Source: Rhodospirillales bacterium
GTDB lineage: Bacteria > Pseudomonadota > Alphaproteobacteria > Acetobacterales > Acetobacteraceae
Reading direction: 5' to 3'
Assembly: GCA_018971905.1 (NCBI GenBank)
Contig: JAGWZS010000009.1
Coordinates: 1 to 21,539 of the forward strand
DNA length: 21,539 bases
Shown here: positions 16,431 through 21,539 of the stretch, piece after piece
How the letters are laid out: every line of letters starts with the position of its first letter
Position numbering within the stretch: position 1 is the first letter of the stretch
Notes under the pieces: model-generated
Database searches by the model: none
What the model was told of the DNA's origin: nothing
The model's input: the letters and a program-made list of their open reading frames with translations, nothing else
Made by a program: the position numbers and the translations under genes

Positions 16431-17981
16431 TTACAAGCTCGGAACAACTTTCGCGTGTCTGCAGATCAGGCCCAATAAAATACATAGAATAGAAAGGCTT
16501 AAAGGAAAAAACAGGCCAAGACGCGCGTAGATTGTCTTAGGCTGGGCTTCTGGAAGCGGCGCCACAAGCACGCCTTCGTAATCGAGCGGCATGCTTGCCG
16601 TTACCCGGCCAAATGGGTCAATAACCGCGGAAATCCCAGAATTGGCGTCTCGCACAACAGGTAAGCCTTCTTCAACCGCCCGCAGCCGTACATCCGCAAA
16701 ATGTTGCCGCGGTCCGGCAGAGTTTCCGAACCAGGCATCATCGGTAACATTTACAATCCAGTCCGGGCGGTCGCGTTCATCTATAATCTGCCCGCTGAAA
16801 ATGGCCTCATAACAAATAATGGGTCCAAACGGGGGAATGCCAGGAACGTTGTTAATGGTCTTCGGGCCGGTACCGGGCGTGAAGCCTCCCCCCACCAGGC
16901 TGGGAATAATCTTAACGGGCAGCCAGCTTGGAGTGTACTCGCCAAATGGCACCAGCTTCCATTTGTCATATATTGCAAGGGGCGGCTGCGGGCCGTCCGT
17001 GACGATGATTGAATTACGAAAATCGGTGTTTGAGACGACACGAAGGCTTCCGGCTATAACGGGCGTTGTGCCGGTTACCGCGGCCAGCTGCGCGCGCGCG
17101 CCATCATCGCTTGCCAGCAGCCACGGGCTTGCGGCTTCAGGCCAAACGATAACGTCCCCTCCGTTCTTTATCCCCGCGAAGCTCATCGCCAATAGGCGAT
17201 GCCAGTTTGCGAGAAGGGCCGGGCGCGAAAAATCAGGCGGTTCCTTAAAATCTGGCTGAACCAGCGCGACATTGGTCTGGGTTGCATGTTCTGGCGTCTG
17301 CAGCCTTGCCCAGCCAAAGGCCGCCCATGCGGCCAGGCAGGCGGCCAGCACAACAAAACCCCGCCGGCCGAAGAGAGGTGTGGCCGAGAGTAAGACGGTG
17401 ATAAGTGTTAGGCCATAGACGCTGAAAATGGCGGCGGGCTGCAGGAAAATATTTCCGATATCTCCTGGGATGGCCCAGTCCGTCCCCCAGAAATTCCAGG
17501 GAAAGCCCGTGAAGAGGAATTGTTGGGCGAAGTTGGAGAGCGTCCACGCGCCGGCGAAAACCAGAACCCGGCCGAGCCCCGCCGGAATCAGCCACGCCGC
17601 GATTGCCGGGAGGATCGTATAAAATGCAACGGCCGCAGCCAAAAGTGGCGCTGCAAATGGCACAAGCCACCAAAATTGCTGGGCCTCTGTCAAAACGGGT
17701 TCGGTGATCCAATATAGCCCGGCCAACCCCAGCCCGAATCCATAAAACCAGCCGATGAATGCGGCGCGGCGCCAGCTCGGCGCCGAATCGATCAAGCGCA
17801 ATAGCGCTGGAACGGAAAACAGCAGGACAGGCAACAAATGCACAGGCGGCAATGCCGCCGCCGCTAGCATCCCCCATAAAAAAGCCCGCAAAAGCGGGAG
17901 CTTTTTAAGCTTTGCCGCCAAAAATGAGACGGCATTTCCTCTGGTGTTATTCACAGGGCAATCCAAACAGGCTGGAAACAT
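16431..17981 (-). CDS. lnt: Apolipoprotein N-acyltransferase
   Basis: Inner-membrane enzyme that adds the third acyl chain to the N-terminal Cys of lipoproteins, the last maturation step. At 516 residues it has the usual size. The N-terminal half holds several membrane helices (LRAFLWGMLAAAALPPVHLLPVLL, FIGWFYGFGLGLAGLYWI, FTGFPWNFWG). The periplasmic nitrilase-type domain carries the catalytic triad: Glu in VIVWPEAASPWLL, Lys in YDKWKLVPFGEYTP, Cys in GPIICYEAIFSG; a final helix closes the protein (LSILCILLGLICR). The ATG at 17981 overlaps mtnC by 35 bases and has no good Shine-Dalgarno. A GTG at 17954 (residue 10), which overlaps the end of mtnC, is an equally likely start. It is translationally linked to the mtn genes, although the functions are unrelated. 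Confidence 0.95.
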   Translation of the reverse strand: MFPACLDCPVNNTRGNAVSFLAAKLKKLPLLRAFLWGMLAAAALPPVHLLPVLLFSVPALLRLIDSAPSWRRAAFIGWFYGFGLGLAGLYWITEPVLTEAQQFWWLVPFAAPLLAAAVAFYTILPAIAAWLIPAGLGRVLVFAGAWTLSNFAQQFLFTGFPWNFWGTDWAIPGDIGNIFLQPAAIFSVYGLTLITVLLSATPLFGRRGFVVLAACLAAWAAFGWARLQTPEHATQTNVALVQPDFKEPPDFSRPALLANWHRLLAMSFAGIKNGGDVIVWPEAASPWLLASDDGARAQLAAVTGTTPVIAGSLRVVSNTDFRNSIIVTDGPQPPLAIYDKWKLVPFGEYTPSWLPVKIIPSLVGGGFTPGTGPKTINNVPGIPPFGPIICYEAIFSGQIIDERDRPDWIVNVTDDAWFGNSAGPRQHFADVRLRAVEEGLPVVRDANSGISAVIDPFGRVTASMPLDYEGVLVAPLPEAQPKTIYARLGLFFPLSLSILCILLGLICRHAKVVPSL

Positions 17982-18606
17982 TATGAAAATCGCGAGCCAC
18001 GGGGTGGCGGGGGCTGGGAATGGTTTTGTCCTCCGGGCGAACGAGCTGGCATACGGCCAGCCCGGCTGCGGCTGCGGCGTCTAATTCAGCTTCAATGTCC
18101 GATAAGAACAATATCTCATCCGGCTGGTTGCCAAGCGCGTGGATAATATTTCCATAGCTGGCGCTCTCTTTTTTGGAGCCGATATTCGTATCAAAAAAAC
18201 CTTCGTATTTTGGCGTGAGGTCACCGGCGGGCGTATGGCCGAATAAAAGCTTTTGAGCCTCTACCGACCCTGAGGAGAAGATAAAAAGCCGCAATCCAGC
18301 CGCAAACCACGCGCTGAGGGCGAGGGGAACATCAGCATAAACTTCACCAACAAGATGTTTGCTCGTGAAGCCTTCCTTCCAAATTTCACCCTGAATGGCC
18401 TTTAACGCGGTAATCTTTTCATCATGATCCATCCATTGCAGCAGGGTGCCAAGCTTCGGTTCTGGCACGTTTGCCAGGGCAGGGTGGGCTTCATTAGCCT
18501 CCAGAAAGCCGGGCAGCCGCTCACGCGCATAAGGGAACAGCACCCGATGCACAAAGCTGATCGGGGTGGTTGTTCCCTCAATATCGGTGACGATTGAGCG
18601 GATCAC
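17947..18606 (-). CDS. mtnC: Acireductone synthase (enolase-phosphatase E1)
   Basis: Methionine salvage enzyme of the HAD superfamily. It enolises 2,3-diketo-5-methylthiopentyl-1-phosphate and removes the phosphate to give acireductone, the substrate of MtnD. The 219 residues show the family signature: motif I IVTDIEGTTTPISFV at the N-terminus, motif II IFSSGS (about 110), the Lys in IGSKKESASYG (about 145-155), and motif III EILFLSDIEAELDAAAAAG. The start is GTG at 18606, which overlaps the mtnD stop in the 4-base sequence GTGA, so translation is coupled. Ends in TAA inside the lnt N-terminal region. Confidence 0.96.
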   Translation of the reverse strand: MIRSIVTDIEGTTTPISFVHRVLFPYARERLPGFLEANEAHPALANVPEPKLGTLLQWMDHDEKITALKAIQGEIWKEGFTSKHLVGEVYADVPLALSAWFAAGLRLFIFSSGSVEAQKLLFGHTPAGDLTPKYEGFFDTNIGSKKESASYGNIIHALGNQPDEILFLSDIEAELDAAAAAGLAVCQLVRPEDKTIPSPRHPVARDFHNVSSLFGLPCE

Positions 18607-19142
18607 GCGACGGGAAAGCGGCTGGATATGTCGTCGCCGGTAAAATGCGCAACCCAGCCGGTGCTGTCGGTAAACACGCGCAAGGCGACGAAGCAGGGTT
18701 GGGGGCCTGCATCAAACCAGTGTTTGATACCGGCGGGAACAAATATGAGGTCGTTTTTTTCACAAAGAACGTCATAAACCCGGCCATTGTCGTGCAGGAC
18801 GAAATGCCCCGAGCCGGAGACAAAAAAGCGGATCTCGGGTTCGGTATGGGTATGCTCGGCCAGAAATTTTTTCCGCAAGGCCGTGGCTTGCGGATGCCCC
18901 GGATTTAATTTCACAACGTCAGCGGAGCCGGCCCCTGTCTCGCCCATCAGGGCGTCCAAATAAGGCCGGTATGCGTTTAAGATCTCTTCCGTGGGCGCGT
19001 CTGCGGCCAAGCCGGCCACACCTGCCCAGCGCCGGAATTTGACCTGAATTTTTTGCAGCTCGACGGCGATGTCTTCAGGACTCGTGCTGTCGAAAACAGG
19101 ATGGCCTGGCAAATGATCGTCATAAACCATCAGGCGGCTCAT
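18603..19142 (-). CDS. mtnD: Acireductone dioxygenase (ARD/ARD')
   Basis: Cupin metalloenzyme of methionine salvage: with Fe it oxidises acireductone to the keto acid precursor of methionine plus formate; with Ni it gives the off-pathway products methylthiopropionate, CO and formate. 179 residues, the usual length. Metal ligands are in AEHTHTEPEIRFFVSGSGHF (two His and the Glu) and in FVPAGIKHWFDAG (third His). The ATG overlaps the mtnB stop (ATGA) and mtnB ends with AGGCAG, which serves as Shine-Dalgarno. It sits between mtnB and mtnC, so consecutive steps are encoded together. Confidence 0.97.
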   Translation of the reverse strand: MSRLMVYDDHLPGHPVFDSTSPEDIAVELQKIQVKFRRWAGVAGLAADAPTEEILNAYRPYLDALMGETGAGSADVVKLNPGHPQATALRKKFLAEHTHTEPEIRFFVSGSGHFVLHDNGRVYDVLCEKNDLIFVPAGIKHWFDAGPQPCFVALRVFTDSTGWVAHFTGDDISSRFPVA

Positions 19143-19735
19143 TTAATCTGCCTCCGTTCGAGTTCGCAGGAGAGTAGAAACTCAAGCGCTTCCAAACGCC
19201 AGAGAGCGTGTTCAACATTTGTGCCCCAGGCGTAAAGCCCGTGCCCCGCGATAACATATCCTATTGGCGGCTCATTCTGTAGGTGCGGCTCTATCAGGTC
19301 GGCCAGCCGGGGAATGTCTTGATCGTTTTTATAAACCGGGAGGTTAACTTCAACCTCATGGGTGGAAAACCCGAACGCTTTCAGCAGCTCGTAGTCTGAA
19401 AAAATGATGGGCCCCAGGCGGGACAAGACAGTGGCGGCGACCGAATGGCCATGCAAAACGGCGCCCGCATGGGGGAAAAGGCGGTAAATCTGGCAATGCA
19501 GCAGGGCTTCCGCGCTGGGCTTTTGGCCCTCGGCAAATGGCTCGCCTTGGTAGTTTACGGCGATGATGTCGGTGCCGGCGTTCAGCCTGCCTTTGTGGAC
19601 GCCACTGCGGGTAATGGCGATGGCGGTTTCATTCAGCCGCACAGATAAATTTCCAGCGGAACCAGGAACCCACCCGCGAACATCCATGCTGCGCCCGGCT
19701 TCCGCCAGAGCTGCAGCCACCGTTTGCGGAACCAT
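19139..19735 (-). CDS. mtnB: Methylthioribulose-1-phosphate dehydratase
   Basis: Zinc enzyme of the class II aldolase/adducin family that dehydrates 5-methylthioribulose-1-phosphate to the diketo compound used by MtnC. 198 residues. Family features: GWVPGSAGNLSVRL near the N-terminus, ITRSGVHKG, the Glu in PSAEALLHCQIYR, Zn ligands in VLHGHSVAATVLS and in VIAGHGLYAWG, and the C-terminal EALEFLLSCEL. The ATG follows the tatA stop by one base and an AGGG lies 6 bases before it. mtnA and the mtnK or mtnP step are not in the window, so the pathway is only partly encoded here. Confidence 0.96.
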   Translation of the reverse strand: MVPQTVAAALAEAGRSMDVRGWVPGSAGNLSVRLNETAIAITRSGVHKGRLNAGTDIIAVNYQGEPFAEGQKPSAEALLHCQIYRLFPHAGAVLHGHSVAATVLSRLGPIIFSDYELLKAFGFSTHEVEVNLPVYKNDQDIPRLADLIEPHLQNEPPIGYVIAGHGLYAWGTNVEHALWRLEALEFLLSCELERRQIK

Positions 19736-19736
19736 G

Positions 19737-19988
19737 TCAGCCCTGGTTCGAGGGTGATTTATTGTTCTGAGGAGACGGGGCGTTTAAAGCGTCAGACTCG
19801 CTCATTTGCGCGTCGGGCACGTTCAGAGATGGCTTGGGAGGATTGTCCTCAGCCATGCCTTGTTTAAAGCTCTTAATCCCTTTGCCGAGGTCCCCCATCA
19901 TGGAGCTTACGCGCCCGCGCCCGCCAAGCAGCAACAGGGCGACGACCAGGACAATCAGCCAATGCCAGATACTTAATCCGCCCATCAT
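19737..19988 (-). CDS. tatA: Sec-independent translocase subunit TatA/TatE
   Basis: Small pore-forming subunit of the twin-arginine translocase, which exports folded proteins. The 83 residues have the full family layout: a short N-terminus (MGGLSIWHW), one membrane helix ([13 protein letters not shown]), the Gly-rich hinge ([24 protein letters not shown]) with an amphipathic helix, and a polar Pro/Asn/Ser-rich tail. Two ATG codons stand in tandem; GGAG lies 5 bases before the first one. It lies between gluQ and mtnB without tatB or tatC, which must be elsewhere. The tail is longer in Ser/Asn than usual but this part is variable in the family. Confidence 0.93.
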   Translation of the reverse strand: MMGGLSIWHWLIVLVVALLLLGGRGRVSSMMGDLGKGIKSFKQGMAEDNPPKPSLNVPDAQMSESDALNAPSPQNNKSPSNQG

Positions 19989-20010
19989 TCACTCTCCAAC
20001 CAAACGGCCA

Positions 20011-20031
20011 CCGGATTTTACCCAAATCCGG
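20011..20031 (-). promoter_or_regulatory. Intercistronic hairpin between gluQ and tatA
   Basis: CCGGATTT (20011-20018) and AAATCCGG (20024-20031) form a perfect 8-bp stem with a 5-base loop in the 60-base gap between gluQ and tatA. No T run follows on the minus strand, so it is more likely an mRNA processing or stability element, or a weak attenuator, than a terminator. Confidence 0.5.
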
Positions 20032-20048
20032 CACGCCTGCCAAATGCA

Positions 20049-20876
20049 TCAGGAATATGCCGCCTGCGTGGCAGCCAGACGCCTGATGATCTCGTCAGGC
20101 GTTATGCCCATGTCTCGCAATTCGCGTAAAGTTGCGGCTTTGTCACGCTTGGCCAGCCGCTTTCCATCGTCACCCACGATGAGCTTGTGATGCCGATAGC
20201 AGGGCGTTTCATAGCCAAGAATGGCTTGCAACAGGACATGGATATGGGTTGCGTCGCGCAGATCTTCTCCCCGGATGACATGTGAGATTTGCTGCGCCCA
20301 GTCATCATGCACAACGCAGAGATGGTAGCTTGTGGGGGTTTCTTTCCGGGCGATGATCACATCGCCCCAACGCCGAGGCTCTGCTTCGGCCCAGCCCGTG
20401 CCGATTTCAAAAAAACGCCGCGTGCCAGCCATCTGGCAGGCCCGCTCCACATTCATCCGCAGCGCAAACGGAATGCCAGCGTGCAGCTTCCGGTCTCTTT
20501 CCGCCGGGGACAGATTGCGGCAGGTGCCCGGGTATATCGTTTCTCTGAAATGGGGTGCTGATTGCGCCCGGGCGATTTCACCCCGCGTACAGAAACAGGG
20601 ATAGAGCAATTCCTTGCGGGTCAATGTCTCCAGCACTCCACGATACTCTGCAAGATGTTCTGATTGGACCCGAATTTCGCCATCCCAGGTCAGCCCCAGC
20701 CAGGACAGATCCTGTTGAATTGCGGAAAGATATTCTGGCTTACAGCGAGTCGCGTCGATGTCTTCGAAGCGTAAACGCCAGATCTGGCTTTGCGTTCGCC
20801 CAAGCCAGGCGGAATAGGCGTGGCCAAGGTGGAGATAGCCTGTTGGGCTGGGCGCGAAACGCGAAACGATACTCAT
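20049..20876 (-). CDS. gluQ: Glutamyl-Q tRNA(Asp) synthetase
   Basis: A truncated glutamyl-tRNA synthetase relative that attaches glutamate to the queuosine base of tRNA(Asp). 275 residues, with the class I catalytic core but no anticodon-binding domain, as expected. Visible: FAPSPTGYLHLGHAYSAW (HIGH-type motif), RFEDIDATRC, the zinc-binding Cys set CFCTRGEI ... YPGTC, the DVIIARKETPTSYHLCVVHDD stretch, ISHVIRGEDLRDATHIHVLLQ, and GKRLAKRDKAATL (KMSKS-type loop). ATG at 20876 with a weak Shine-Dalgarno. First gene of the minus-strand run gluQ-tatA-mtnBDC-lnt; a shared promoter would lie in the 211-base divergent region to the HNH gene. Confidence 0.95.
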   Translation of the reverse strand: MSIVSRFAPSPTGYLHLGHAYSAWLGRTQSQIWRLRFEDIDATRCKPEYLSAIQQDLSWLGLTWDGEIRVQSEHLAEYRGVLETLTRKELLYPCFCTRGEIARAQSAPHFRETIYPGTCRNLSPAERDRKLHAGIPFALRMNVERACQMAGTRRFFEIGTGWAEAEPRRWGDVIIARKETPTSYHLCVVHDDWAQQISHVIRGEDLRDATHIHVLLQAILGYETPCYRHHKLIVGDDGKRLAKRDKAATLRELRDMGITPDEIIRRLAATQAAYS

Positions 20877-21007
20877 TAAAGCGAGAATTCACCCTGCTTT
20901 GATGGGGAGAGAAGTTGGATCAATCAGCGCGGATTGTAAACGTGACAAATAGGCGACATGCCGCAAGGGCGCTTGCCCAACAACACTTACTTTGCCATAA
21001 AGTGCCC

Positions 21008-21088
21008 ATGACTCCAACCCAGTACCATATCTGGAGGTGTTTGGTGGCTAACCATCAAAATATTGCCCCGGTAACGGGGAGAAAATAA
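21008..21088 (+). CDS. Possible 26-codon leader ORF before the HNH gene
   Basis: ATG at 21008 opens a 26-codon frame (MTPTQYHIWRCLVANHQNIA...) that ends in TAA at 21086-21088; the last A of this stop is the first base of the HNH start codon (TAATG). The exact stop/start overlap and a hairpin over the HNH ribosome binding site make translational coupling plausible. There is no strong Shine-Dalgarno for the small frame and no known family, so this may be chance. Confidence 0.3.
   Translation: MTPTQYHIWRCLVANHQNIAPVTGRK
21066..21079 (+). promoter_or_regulatory. Hairpin covering the HNH gene ribosome binding site
   Basis: CCCCG (21066-21070), a GTAA loop of the GNRA class, and CGGGG (21075-21079) form a stable 5-bp hairpin. 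Its right arm is part of the Shine-Dalgarno GGGGAGA (21076-21082) of the HNH gene, so folding would hide the site. Ribosomes translating the small frame at 21008-21088 would open it. Confidence 0.45.
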
Positions 21089-21539
21089 TGCCGGACGGCG
21101 GGTTTCATTTTCCCTCCCTGGTATTGAATGCGGACTTTCGTCCATTATCGTATTTTCCCTTGTCGACATGGACCTGGCAGGACACTGTTAAAGCTGTGTT
21201 TCTGGATAGGGTATCGGTGCTTTCCCAATATGAGCAGGAAGTGCGCTCGCCAAGCTTCGCCATGCGCCTGCCCAGCGTGGTTGCGCTAAGAGATTTCATT
21301 CCCTCTGCCAGAACGCCGGCCTTCACGAGATTTAATGTTTTTCTCCGCGACAGGTTTGCCTGCCAATATTGCAGCCATCGCCGTGCAACCCAGGAGCTGA
21401 CCTTCGACCATGTGATTCCCCGGGCGCGCGGTGGGCGGACGAGTTGGGAGAATGTTGTTACCGCCTGTGGGCCGTGCAATTTGCGTAAGGGGGCCAAGAT
21501 GCCGCGTGAATGCGGCATGATCCCGCGCGAGGAGCCGCG
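21088..21539 (+). CDS. HNH endonuclease family protein (C-terminus cut by window edge)
   Basis: 150 residues of an open frame that runs off the right edge. It starts at an ATG 5 bases after a GGGGAGA Shine-Dalgarno. The N-terminal half follows the pattern common in alpha- and cyanobacterial HNH proteins (LVLNADFRPLSYFPLSTWTW, AVFLDRVSVL, VRSPSFAMRLPSVVALRDF). The HNH core is RFACQYC ... ELTFDHVIPRARGGRTSWEN VV TACGPCN, with the zinc pair C-x2-C ... C-x2-C, the DH of the first strand and the Asn of the motif all present. Family members of this type are usually chromosomal stand-alone genes of unclear role, perhaps in DNA repair or housekeeping nucleic acid processing, rather than restriction genes. 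Only the last part of the protein is missing. Confidence 0.92.
   Translation, partial: MPDGGFHFPSLVLNADFRPLSYFPLSTWTWQDTVKAVFLDRVSVLSQYEQEVRSPSFAMRLPSVVALRDFIPSARTPAFTRFNVFLRDRFACQYCSHRRATQELTFDHVIPRARGGRTSWENVVTACGPCNLRKGAKMPRECGMIPREEP

Noticed and set aside
1..21539. CRISPR arrays, tRNA/rRNA genes, insertion sequences or prophage
   Set aside because: No regularly spaced repeats, no cloverleaf, no transposase or integrase frame and no terminal inverted repeats were seen.

Overview
The window looks like a chromosomal segment of an alphaproteobacterium, most likely Acetobacteraceae or another member of the Rhodospirillales. This rests on family resemblance of the proteins (the HNH protein, Lnt, and the mosaic glycosyltransferase with an N-terminal repeat region) and on G/C-rich third codon positions in the housekeeping genes; no database search was possible. 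Nothing suggests a phage or plasmid, and I found no rRNA, tRNA, CRISPR array or insertion sequence.

Left part (1-4798): a nitrilase-superfamily gene runs off the left edge on the minus strand. Divergent from it is gpt (xanthine phosphoribosyltransferase), then a roughly 300-base leader with a clear hairpin, then pnp (polynucleotide phosphorylase) with a textbook terminator, then an MHS-type MFS transporter whose composition is visibly more A/T-rich.

Middle part (4866-15395, all minus strand, transcribed right to left): a cluster for type I secretion and surface glycosylation. In transcription order it holds an HlyB/PrtD-type ABC exporter with a C39-like N-terminal domain, an HlyD-type periplasmic adaptor, a Sel1-repeat protein, a very large repeat-GT2-GT4 glycosyltransferase, a protein with a ChW-like (GW..WV..G) motif, and a stand-alone GT4 glycosyltransferase. 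The striking observation is that three of these genes are each cut by one in-frame stop codon (TAG in the exporter, TAG in the adaptor, TAA in the glycosyltransferase) while the reading frame continues with perfect family features on both sides. The glycosyltransferase also has a -1 frame change that coincides with a run of seven C. The flanking housekeeping genes are all intact. The simplest reading is recent inactivation of the operon; slippage at the C run, stop readthrough and sequencing error are alternatives.

Right part (15760-20876, minus strand): a tight operon-like run of gluQ (glutamyl-Q-tRNA(Asp) synthetase), tatA, mtnB, mtnD and mtnC (methionine salvage, joined by 4-base stop/start overlaps), lnt (apolipoprotein N-acyltransferase) and a HipB/XRE-type regulator. 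Divergent from gluQ, an HNH endonuclease-family gene runs off the right edge. It is preceded by a possible 26-codon upstream ORF and a GNRA-type hairpin that would cover its ribosome binding site.
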